Below, one piece after another: positions 22,797 through 32,352 of a DNA stretch of 64,000 bases. The translations under genes and the position numbers were made by a program. The stretch's first letter is position 1. Each line of letters begins with the position of its first letter. The stretch covers positions 1,302,001-1,366,000 of the forward strand of contig JAWHQI010000276.1 in assembly GCA_033032865.1 (NCBI GenBank), in the 5' to 3' direction. The notes under the pieces are model-generated. The model made no database searches, was not told the DNA's origin, and saw only the letters and a program-made list of their open reading frames with translations. The DNA comes from Dactylorhiza incarnata (lineage: Eukaryota; Streptophyta; Magnoliopsida; Asparagales; Orchidaceae).

Positions 22797-23580
22797 TCAT
22801 AGTGGCACAGACGACATAGACAAACACAAACACAGACACAGACACCAACACACACACACACACACAGACACACCGACAGATGGATGACACAGACAGACAT
22901 AGACACACAAACAAAGACACAAACACAGACACACATGCATGCAAACACATACACAGACACACAGACACCGATACACACACATAGACACAGACATATACAC
23001 AGATACAGACAGACACAGACACACAAACAAAACCACAAACACACAGACACAAACACACACAAGCAAAAACACAAATAGACACACAGACAACACAAACGAC
23101 ACAGACATATGCATACACACAGATATAGATATGCATAAACTCCGATACACTACACACACAAACACAGATACACATACACATGCATGCATAAACATGCACA
23201 GACGACCCCAACACAAACACAAACACATACAGACAAACACACACACACAAACACACGCACTCACACACACACACACACACACACACACCAACAAAAATAG
23301 ATGACACAGACAGACATAGACACACAAACAAAGTCACAAACACAGACACACATGCATGCAAACACATACACAGGCACACAGACACCGACACACACACACA
23401 CACACACACAGACATAGACACAGACACAGATACAGACAGACACAGATACAGACAGACACAGACACACAAACACAACCACAAACACACAGACACAAACACA
23501 CATACACAAATACACACATGCACAAACACACACATGCACAAACACACAAAGACACACAGACGACACAAACGACACAGACA
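22797..23580. repeat. CA/ACAGACAC-rich low-complexity block with internal duplication
   Basis: The block is built of ACACAGAC and CACA units. A segment starting near 22880 (GATGACACAGACAGACATAG) recurs near 23295 with few changes over at least 200 bases, so part of the block was duplicated. Long ORFs on both strands (Val-Cys rich on minus, Thr-His rich on plus) result from the repeat and are not genes. Confidence 0.9.
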
Positions 23581-23617
23581 TAGTATAATGTTACTTTAAT
23601 GTTCATATACTGAGATC

Positions 23618-24895
23618 ATGTCTTGTTTTCAGGAGCCTCTTCAAGTATACTCGAGCCGTAGAATTCGAGAGGCTCGAGAAGAACCTGAAGCTGTCAGGGA
23701 AGCTATGTCTGAAGAAAGTGATAATGGGCATAAAGCTGCCCCGCTTCAAATTGCATATATAGCTCAGGCTATTGCGGCAGCCATTAGACTGGTACAGGAT
23801 ACTCCTCCTGTAGCTGCACCGGTTGTACCGGCTATGCCTCCTCCAGCACTGATTGTGCCGGTTGTGCCTCCCCCAGCACTAGTGGATACGTATTTGAGGC
23901 CGTTTCTTGATTTAAAGCCGCCAACCTTCCGTGGAGGTCTTTCACCGATAGAGACCGAGGATTGGATTTTGCGAATTGAGACTATATTTGAAGTGATGCG
24001 GTGCCCAGCAGAGCGGAAAGTAGAACTAGCTGCATTTTTGCTAGAAGGAGAGGCAAAGCGTTGGTGGCTTAATATGATGAAAGGAAAATTTGCTGCGAGA
24101 GGTGTGACGAACGTAACGTGGACTGAATTTACTGGTGTGTTCATGAAGTGGTTCGTACCAAGGACTGAAAAGAGACAACTCTAGGAAAGATTCTTGCATT
24201 TAGTGCAAGGAAATCGTTCTGTTCCGCAGTACGAAGCGGAATTTGCTAGTTTGGCCTATTATTCTGAGTCTGCAGTGGCCACAGAAGAGGCAAGATGCTT
24301 GCATTTCCAGGAAGGCTTGCGAGATGACATTCGCGCAGATGTTGTTCCGTTTGATATTACGGATTATGCAGTCCTTGTAGAAAAAGCTCGAATGGTTGAA
24401 CTAGATGCTGAGAAGAGGCAATGCAGATCTGAATTTAAGAAACAATTCAAAGAAGGAATCAGTCCAGAGTCGTCAAGCAAAGCAAGTACACCGCCGTGGA
24501 AGAAGAAGAAGCAGCAACAATCTTCGTCGACCGTTAGTACACAGGTCTCTCAATCAACGGTGACGAAGTGTGCCATGTGTGGCAAGATGCATAGGTGGGA
24601 ATGTTTGACTGGTGTCTGCTTTTACTGTCGCCAACCAGGACATCAGCGGAAGAATTGTCCGAAACTACAGCGGACTGAAAGCCAGAAGGGAGCTCCAGCC
24701 TTGCCAGCTCAGAAAATGTTTCATATAGGGACTTCCAAGGAAGGGGAGTCTATTGCATCGGCATCTGTTCCTGCTGAAGGAGACAAAGAAGAAAGGTTGG
24801 TCCAACCCCGAGCTTTCAATCTGGGGCAACAAGAAGTGAAAGTTGATAATACGGTGGTTACAGGTATGATAAATGTGCACGATCAATTATTATAG
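23618..24895 (+). pseudogene. gag: Gag of G2
   Basis: The frame opens at MSCFQEPLQVYSSRR and includes the Gag core (PPTFRGGLSPIETEDWILRI, LLEGEAKRWW, FTGVFMKWFVP). A TAG at 24182 interrupts it, where relatives usually have glutamine. It continues with FLHLVQGNRSVPQYEAEFASL and ends with a zinc knuckle of CX2CX4HX4C form (CFYCRQPGHQRKNC, about 24617-24660), preceded by CAMCGKMHRWEC. A second TAG at 24893 separates it from the protease. ATG 23618 is the first in frame; a possible splice acceptor (TTTTCAG) lies just inside the reading frame. Confidence 0.85.
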
Positions 24896-25339
24896 GTTTT
24901 ATTCGATACTGGTGCTAGTCATTCCATTATTTCGTCATATATTCTTGATTCTGTTCATACATACCAATATCAAGTTGCAAAACCTTTGAATGTTCTTATG
25001 CCAAATAATACGGTGCTGACTACTCAAAAGCGAGCCGTGGTACCGTTATCTTTTAACGAGAAAAGAATTGAAGCAGATGTCGCAGTGCTACCATTAGTTG
25101 AATATGATATTATCCTTGGTATGGATTGGCTGTCGAATCACGAAGCAGTAATCAACTGCAAATCGAAGGAGGTAGTTCTTAAATATCCAGACGGGAGTTT
25201 ATTTGTCTTTAGGGGACTGGGAGAAGTCTCCAAGATTATGATTTCTGCCATGAAGGCATGGAAGAAAGTAAGAAAAGGCAGCGATGCCATTTTAGTAATG
25301 ATTAAGGAGTTCAAGGAGGAATAGAAGGAAATTACAGCG
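24896..25339 (+). pseudogene. Aspartic protease of G2
   Basis: The retropepsin motif [12 protein letters not shown] starts right after the TAG at 24893 in the same frame as gag. The domain continues to YDIILGMDWLSNH, the second conserved block. Another TAG at 25322 separates it from RT. A single Gag-Pol reading frame with later nonsense mutations is the simplest reading. Confidence 0.85.
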
Positions 25340-26114
25340 GTGCCTGTAGTGCGGGAATACTTGGATGTATTTCCCAAGGACTTGCCTGGTATACCCCCGA
25401 CTCGAGAAGTTGAATTTGAAATCAAGTTAATTGAAGGAGCTTCTCCAGTAGCCAAGGCACCTTATTGGATGGCGCCTAAAGAATTGGCGGAATTAAAGGT
25501 GCAGTTGCAAGAGCTGTTAGATAAAAGTTTTATTCGACCGAGCACTTCACCATGGGGCGCTCCAGTGTTATTTGTGAAAAAGAAGGACGGATCTCTCCGT
25601 TTATGTGTTGATTATCGTGAACTGAATAAACTGACAATCAAGAATAAATACCCTTTACCTCGAATTGATGATTTATTTGATCAACTCGTGGGTGCGCGTG
25701 TATTCTCAAAAATTGATCTTCGATCAGGATATCACCAGCTGCGAATTAAAGAAGAAGATATTTTGAAGTCTGCATTTAGTACCAGGTATGGGCATTTTGA
25801 ATTTGTTGTAATGTCTTTTGGTCTAACAAATGCTCCTGCAGCTTTTATGGACTTAATGAATAGAGTCTTTAAAGCTTTTCTCGATCAGTTCGTGATCATT
25901 TTCATTGATGATATTCTGATCTATTCTAAGTTGGAAGAAGATCATTCCCAGCACTTGCGTCTAGCCTTGCAGACATTGAGAGAGCAATGTCTTTTTGCCA
26001 AATTTTCGAAGTGCGACTTCTGGTTAAAAGAAGTGGCTTTTCTGGGCCACGTGATTAATGAAGAAGGCCTATCGGTTGATCCAGCTAAAATTGAAGCAAT
26101 TGTGAAGTGGACTC

Positions 26115-27668
26115 TGTAACGGCCCAGCCCCGACCACCACACCAGAGGCCTACGGCACCGCCCCATCCCTGGTGGGCCGGCTAACCGACCGTTAGACAAG
26201 GACTGCAGTCCGGTGCACCCCACCCATGGCTGAGCCTGTTTCTCAGCTACAGTGGGATGTTGAGGCCGGGATTCGATCCCGCGCCCCCTTGATAAGGCAC
26301 CTTCAACAGTCCTCATCACCAACTGAGCTGCAGCTCAGTTGGTGATGAGGACTGTTGAAGGTGCCTTATCAAGGGGGCGCGGGATCGAATCCCGGCCTCA
26401 ACATCCCACTGTAGCTGAGAAACAGGCTCAGCCATGGGTGGGGTGCACCGGACTGCAGTCCTTGTCTAACGGTCGGTTAGCCGGCCCACCAGGGATGGGG
26501 CGGTGCCGTAGGCCTCTGGTGTGGTGGTCGGGGCTGGGCCGTTACAAAAAAGTGCACTTTTTTGTAACGGCCCAGCCCCGACCACCACACCAGAGGCCTA
26601 CGGCACCGCCCCATCCCTGGTGGGCCGGCTAACCGACCGTTAGACAAGGACTGCAGTCCGGTGCACCCCACCCATGGCTGAGCCTGTTTCTCAGCTACAG
26701 TGGGATGTTGATGGCGGGTCTCGATCCCCCGCCACCCTTGATAAGGCACCTTCAACAGTCCTCATCACCAACTGAGCTGCAGCTCAGTTGGTGATGAGGA
26801 CTGTTGAAGGTGCCTTATCAAGGGGGCGCGGGATCGAGACCCGCCATCAACATCCCACTGTAGCTGAGAAACAGGCTCAGCCATGGGTGGGGTGCACCGG
26901 ACTGCAGTCCTTGTCTAACGGTCGGTTAGCCGGCCCACCAGGGATGGGGCGGTGCCGTAGGCCTCTGGTGTGGTGGTCGGGGCTGGGCCGTTACAAAAAA
27001 GTGCAGCTCAGTTGGTGATGAGGACTGTTGAAGGTGCCTTATCAAGGGGGCGCGGGATCGAATCCCGGCCTCAACATCCCACTGTAGCTGAGAAACAGGC
27101 TCAGCCATGGGTGGGGTGCACCGGACTGCAGTCCTTGTCTAACGGTCGGTTAGCCGGCCCACCAGGGATGGGGCGGTGCCGTAGGCCTCTGGTGTGGTGG
27201 TCGGGGCTGGGCCGTTACAAAAAAGTGCACTTTTTTGTAACGGCCCAGCCCCGACCACCACACCAGAGGCCTACGGCACCGCCCCATCCCTGGTGGGCCG
27301 GCTAACCGACCGTTAGACAAGGACTGCAGTCCGGTGCACCCCACCCATGGCTGAGCCTGTTTCTCAGCTACAGTGGGATGTTGATGGCGGGTCTCGATCC
27401 CCCGCCACCCTTGATAAGGCACCTTCAACAGTCCTCATCACCAACTGAGCTGCAGCTCAGTTGGTGATGAGGACTGTTGAAGGTGCCTTATCAAGGGGGC
27501 GCGGGATCGAGACCCGCCATCAACATCCCACTGTAGCTGAGAAACAGGCTCAGCCATGGGTGGGGTGCACCGGACTGCAGTCCTTGTCTAACGGTCGGTT
27601 AGCCGGCCCACCAGGGATGGGGCGGTGCCGTAGGCCTCTGGTGTGGTGGTCGGGGCTGGGCCGTTACA
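26115..27668. mobile_element. Fold-back array of seven tRNA-SINE-like units, TSD GACTC
   Basis: The 1554-base insertion begins TGTAACGGCCC and ends GGGCCGTTACA. GACTC stands at 26110-26114 and 27669-27673. Inside are seven units of 215-218 bases in alternating orientation: 26115-26331 (reverse), 26332-26546 (forward), 26563-26780 (reverse), 26781-26995 (forward), 27005-27219 (forward), 27236-27453 (reverse) and 27454-27668 (forward). The spacers are AAAAAGTGCACTTTTT (twice) and AAAAAGTGC (once). The block 26332-27004 is duplicated with an exact 673-base step. The forward unit has tRNA-like A and B boxes and an A-tail at internal junctions. At the outer ends the A-tail is missing. Confidence 0.9.
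26332..26551 (+). repeat. tRNA-derived SINE-like unit (best-formed copy)
   Basis: The unit starts AGCTCAGTTGGTGATGAGG, which resembles the pol III A box of a tRNA gene. About 40 bases later it has GGGATCGAATCCCG, a good B box. It continues through a non-tRNA body and ends GGGCCGTTACA followed by an A-tail. This is the architecture of a plant tRNA-derived SINE of about 215 bases. The copies at 26563, 26781, 27236 and 27454 differ around the B box, so at least three subtypes are present. Confidence 0.7.
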
Positions 27669-27880
27669 GACTCAACCAAAGTTGGTAACCGAAGTGCGCA
27701 GTTTCTTGGGTTTAGCAGGGTATTATAGAAAATTTGGGAAGGATTTCTCCAAGATAGCGCTACCTTTGACTCAACTAACTCAAAAGAATGTACCTTTCAA
27801 GTGGGAAGGCGAGTGCCAGCAAGCATTTGAGGCACTGAAAGATCAATTAACGACTGCTCCAGTTTTGGTAATGCCTGAAT

Positions 27881-28250
27881 GATCAGATGAGTTTCAAATT
27901 TATAGTGATGCATCCTATAAGGGATTAGGTTGTGTATTAATACAACGTGGAAAGGTGATTGTCTTTGCTTCTAGGCAATTAAAGGATGCTGAAAAGAATT
28001 ATCCAACGCATGATCTGGAGCTTACGGCAGTTGTGTTTGCGCTAAAGATCTGGCGTCACTATTTGTATGGTGTGCATTGTGAAATCTTCACTGATCATAA
28101 GAGTTTAAAGTATATTTTTGATCTGAAAGAAATTAATCTGCGATAGAGAAAGTGGCTGGAACTTATTAAAGATTATGATTTGGATATTCAGTACCATACT
28201 GGTAAAGCAAATGTTGTTGCAGATGCCTTGAGTCGAAAAAGTGTAGCCAC
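27881..28250 (+). pseudogene. RNase H of G2
   Basis: After a TGA at 27880 the RNase H reads [65 protein letters not shown] and [19 protein letters not shown]. The catalytic aspartates in YSDAS and FTDHK, the LEL glutamate and the final NVVADALS aspartate are present. A TAG at 28144 (CTG CGA TAG AGA) replaces an expected glutamine. The domain digests RNA in RNA-DNA hybrids. Confidence 0.85.
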
Positions 28251-29808
28251 AATATCTGTAATGCCACAGTTTAACAGAAAGCTCTTACGAGAGTTGCAAG
28301 AAATGAAAATTGTTTTTATTTTGTCGAATGAAGACAAGCGAGCGCAGTTATTCCAGATGCAGATCCAGTATTCACTGAAAGATCGAATTCAGAAGGCAAT
28401 GCCACAAGATTCGTTTCTGATGGGTGTGTTAGAGAAGATAAAAAGGGGAGAAGCAACTGCTTGTACCCAGAAAAATGAACTGCTATTTTTGAATGATAGA
28501 ATTTGCGTCCCTGACGCGGATAATTTAAGAAAAGATATTTTATATGAGGCTCATAACACACCGTATTCGATTCATCCTGGTCGAACAAAAATGAATCATG
28601 ATCTAAAGCAGGAGTTTTGGTGGCCTAAAATGAAGCAGGATGTGACCAATTATATTACTCGATGTCATACCTGTCAGGTGGTGAAAGCTGAGCATATGAA
28701 ACATGTTGGTTATCTTCGGTCACTTCCTATTCCTGAATGGAAATGGGATGATGTGGAAATGGATTTTGTTTTTGGCTTACCTCGTAGTAAGCCAGGTAAT
28801 GATGGAATCTGGGTAATTATTGATCGCTTGACGAAGAGCGCTCATTTTATTGTAATGAAGCAAGGAGGACCTACTGAAAAGTTAGTGGAATTATATATCA
28901 ATGTAATCGTTAAGCTACATGGAATTCCGCGAACTATCGTATCAGATCGAGATGGAAGATTTACATCGGATACATGGAGACGAGTGCATAAAAGGCTGGG
29001 AACAAGATTAATTTATAGTACAACTTTTCATCCTCAGACTGATGGTCAATCAGAACGCACTATTCAGATGCTCGAAGATTTATTGAGAATGGTAGTTCTG
29101 GATTTGAAAGGTTCGTGGGAAAAATATTTAGCGTTGGTAGAATTTGCGTATAATAATAGATACCAATCGACAATTCAAATGGATCCATTTGAAGCTCTTT
29201 ATGGAAGATGATGAAGAACTCCATTGAGTTGGGCGGAAGATGGGGAAAAAATTATTTCTGAGGCAAGAGACAAGCAAAATTGAAGAAAAAATTTGAATAA
29301 TTCAGCAAAGAATAAATATTGCGCAGGACCATCAACAGAAGTATTATAATATCCGGCATCGTCGGGTCGAATTTAATGTTGGCGATCAAGTGTGCTTAAA
29401 AATTAAGCCTTTTAAAGGAGTTTCTAGATTTCGACGAATCAGGAAACTCAGTCCAAGATTTGTTGGCCCTTTTCCAATCCTTGAGCGTATTGGCGACGTG
29501 CCCTATCATTTGGCTCTTCCTGATGAATTATAGAAATTACATGATGTGTTTCATGTTTCTGCTCTCCGGCGATATATTCCTGATCCAGATTTGATGATCT
29601 CTGCCAGTGATGTGCAGATAGAATCTGATTTGTCTAGCCCGACAGAACCTTATTAAATTATTGATCGTCAGAGCAAGAATCTACGAAATCGCGATGTGAA
29701 CTTTGTCAAAGTATGGTGGAAAGGTCACCCTGCAAATGCTGCTACTTGGGAACGAGAAGATACGATGATGAACTTATATCCAGTGTTCTTTCTGAACCCA
29801 GAAGATTG
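28251..29808 (+). pseudogene. Integrase with C-terminal chromodomain of G2
   Basis: The zinc-binding part is visible as HNTPYSIHPGRTKM to CHTCQVVKAE. The core has [22 protein letters not shown] and HPQTDGQSERTIQ, that is D, D and E. Two adjacent TGA codons at about 29209 break the LYGR region, and a frameshift follows. The C-terminus ([37 protein letters not shown]) leads to a chromodomain-like end (VKVWWKGHPANAATWERED to LYPVFF) near 29700-29805. Such domains can direct integration to particular chromatin. Further stops occur at about 29532 and 29653. Confidence 0.85.
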
Positions 29809-29833
29809 AATTTTCGAGGGCAAAAATTTTCTT

Positions 29834-29847
29834 AAGAAGGGGAGAAT
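29834..29847 (+). promoter_or_regulatory. Polypurine tract of G2
   Basis: AAGAAGGGGAGAAT lies immediately upstream of the 3' LTR start TGTAAG and fits the plus-strand DNA primer site. Confidence 0.75.
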
Positions 29848-30267
29848 TGTAAGAACCGAACCTGATGATATGTATAAATGGTGTAAAATATAATAGAGAA
29901 ATAATTTCCCTGATGATGAAAAATAAGATTCAGTGCCTATTTGACGTCGCACCTTGTATTTTCGAAGTTCGGGATTTTTGATGTTTTGCGGCATTCGTTT
30001 CGTATTATTTGAAAGGGGAGGTGGACTGGGTCGGCTTGGTGCATGGCTGACTTGGAAATTTAGCCTGGCGGGTTGCTGTTTGGATTAGCTGTGCCTTGCT
30101 GTGATTACTGGTCTCCTTTAAATGATATATGATATGATATAAATAGATATAATATTGATATAATATTAGATTATATCTATAGAAATAGATATAATATTAA
30201 TACATTCCCTTCTTAAGCAGTGGCTGGTTTGGCTGATTTTGGGCTTGTTGATGGCTGTGCTGATACA

Positions 30268-30301
<34 letters not shown>

Positions 30302-32298
30302 CTTATATCCCTTAGGCAGTGGCTTCATTCTGTGTCTACTCCCGATACCTTACTCTTGGAGCCTTGCCGATCTCAGCCCCTCTTCTTCCCGCTCCTTTCC
30401 GTGGCTGTGCTGGCTGTGTTGGGAGCCTCTTTCCGTGGCTGTACTGGGAGCTCTGATTAGGGCCTTGCTGCTCTCCTTCTGTGAGCTCTTCTTCTTTATC
30501 TTTACCCTCATCTCTTTGTTGTTAGAGATGTATGTTATGCTGCTGAAATTGGTAAGGGAGGAGTTAGGGTTTTAGTCGTTGGGGGATTTAATTACTTTGG
30601 ATTGCTAGGGTTTTGATTTATTACCTCTACCTCTACCTCCATATTTGAGCTGATTTCTTTCATGCCTTGTTGGTTGTTTGCTGTCGTGTGCTATTGCTGT
30701 TGGCTGACTTATTGTTGGATGTTTTGATTGCTCTCCCTCAGCTGCTGTTGTGCCTATGATGGAGGCTCATGAACTCTGTTTTTGGCTGTTATTCCTCTTG
30801 TTTCCTCATAGCCGGCAGCTGTGTTGGTTCCCTCTTGTTGGCATGCTGTTTTGATAGTGTTTTGCCTTAATTTTCCTTGGATTTGGAAGCCATGAGAGGG
30901 ATGTTTTGAGTCTGATTGGTGGCTGCTTTTGATGGTGCAGACCGACTGGTATATAGATTCATGAAATCTGTTTGTGGTGGCTGTTAGTTGCCTGCTCTTA
31001 CTTCTAGTTGTGGGCTGTCATTTTGCTGCTTTATGGGGTGTTAATTGCTGTAATATTTTTTGGGAATTGTCAAGGGCTGAAATTTGATCTTTCAAAATCT
31101 GATTTTTTTATATCTTTCAAGTCACCCAAGCTTGTCCCTTCCTAGGAAACTCCTAGGGGTCGTAGTTGTGGCCATCTTAAGGACTCAATTCGTAGCTATT
31201 TAAAGACTCAACCCTATAGTATATGATTTAATTGATGCTGCAGAGGATGGCGTCCGGCGATAGACGCGACGAGAATCCTGCGAAGGACAAGGACAAAGGA
31301 AAAGCTGCGGTGAATCCTTACGGCTTTGATTTCGTATACATTCGAATATTTTGCTGAATATAAATTGCTATGATATAGAATGTGGAAGATTTGAAATCAC
31401 TGAAATGTATGAAATCACTAAAAAGCTAAATATGGATTAGCAAGCGATACAATTTCTGAGGGGAATAAAAAGAATTATTTCCTATATTTATGTTTTGAAT
31501 ATGAAATGAAATGAATAAGAAAAAGAGAGTGCGTCGACGCATCGAAACACTAAGGGTCAGCCTAGTACGGGGTAAGCTTCAGACTCCTACACCCAGTGGA
31601 GGGGTAGATCTCCGACGGAAATTGATACTGAAATGTCCAAAATAGGAGGCATGAGAGCCTGTAGCGTGGTTGAACGCCCTAGAATGGACATTGATTTTGA
31701 TGGGCCCAGATATTTGATTGAGAATGACCCTCAGTATTTCGAGATAACGAAAAGAAAGATAAATGAACATGAAAACGAACTATCATAAGATATATGAACT
31801 GAATTAACAGAATTATCTATTTCTATGCCCCAGTTTACTTTACCTATCTACTTTCATGTATATACAGTTTTTTTAGATTTATATAACTGCTTATTATAGC
31901 TGACTCTTCGTATTTGCCTGTAGGGCGGTCGAAGAGGTAAGGAACTCGCTTAGTTTTCTAAAAACTAATTGGATGTTAATTTTGTTTTTAGGATCAAACC
32001 GCCAACGTGCTAGGCCCCGCTAGAAGGAGACCTGCGGAGGTAGAAAGGAAACAAAGGGAAGATACATTTCGACCGAGGGTTAGAATGTATTTTAGTATTG
32101 TAAAGTTCAGTTTGATATGAACTTTTGTATGTTGGTCTTTCCTGTAAATATGGACATCATGTAAATTATGAGAATAAATACAAGTACTTTTATGTCTTTT
32201 AATGGTACCACTCCTGGAATCCGATTAGCTGCATTATTTAATTATGTAAAAACCTGCTAGAAGAAGATTTAAATTGTGGCGGGCTTCGGGCCGTTACA
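29848..32298 (+). mobile_element. 3' LTR of G2
   Basis: The LTR starts TGTAAGAACCG and ends GGGCCGTTACA, 2451 bases. It is noncoding: short ORFs inside it have no motif. It contains an ATT microsatellite at 30268-30298 and AT-rich tracts with TATAAATAG near 30137. No matching 5' LTR is in the window. The five bases after it are CCTAG, which belong to the interrupted C1 integrase gene and would be its target duplication if the left flank could be found. Confidence 0.8.
30268..30298. repeat. ATT trinucleotide microsatellite
   Basis: About ten ATT units run without interruption inside the 3' LTR of G2. Confidence 0.95.
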
Positions 32299-32314
32299 CC
32301 TAGGACCCCCCCAG

Positions 32315-32352
<38 letters not shown>

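Larger units (their letters stand above)
25340..27880 (+). pseudogene. Reverse transcriptase of G2, split by the fold-back insertion
   Basis: RT blocks seen before the break are [53 protein letters not shown], and the catalytic FIDD ([13 protein letters not shown], about 25890-25930), then [11 protein letters not shown]. At 26114 the reading is broken by a 1554-base insertion. It resumes at 27674 with [19 protein letters not shown], in frame once the insertion and one GACTC copy are removed. The catalytic residues are intact, so the insertion and the stops are what kill it. A TGA at 27880 follows the thumb region. Confidence 0.9.
23618..32298 (+). mobile_element. Ty3/gypsy chromovirus G2 (Tekay/Del-like), decayed, 5' LTR missing
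   Basis: The order is gag, protease, RT, RNase H, integrase with chromodomain, polypurine tract and 3' LTR. The 5' LTR and primer site are absent; a CA-rich microsatellite block lies just upstream of gag. RT is split by the fold-back array at 26115-27668. At least six in-frame stops exist, most of them TAG. The right end (CCGTTACA at 32298) is followed directly by copia C1 integrase sequence, so G2 sits inside C1, although the left side of C1 is not present here. Confidence 0.85.

Noticed and set aside
22604..23606. Long minus-strand ORFs rich in Val-Cys and plus-strand ORFs rich in Thr-His
   Set aside because: They are read through a CA/ACAGAC repeat that is open in most frames; there is no start context, domain or non-repetitive core.
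26332..26420. Functional tRNA gene
   Set aside because: A and B boxes are present, but acceptor and anticodon stems are not convincing and the unit continues as a repeat with an A-tail, so it is a tRNA-derived SINE-like sequence.
26339..27688. ORFs of 60-126 codons with almost the same protein in the fold-back region
   Set aside because: They are translations of the inverted SINE-like units in both directions; the A and B boxes point to a pol III origin, not to protein coding.
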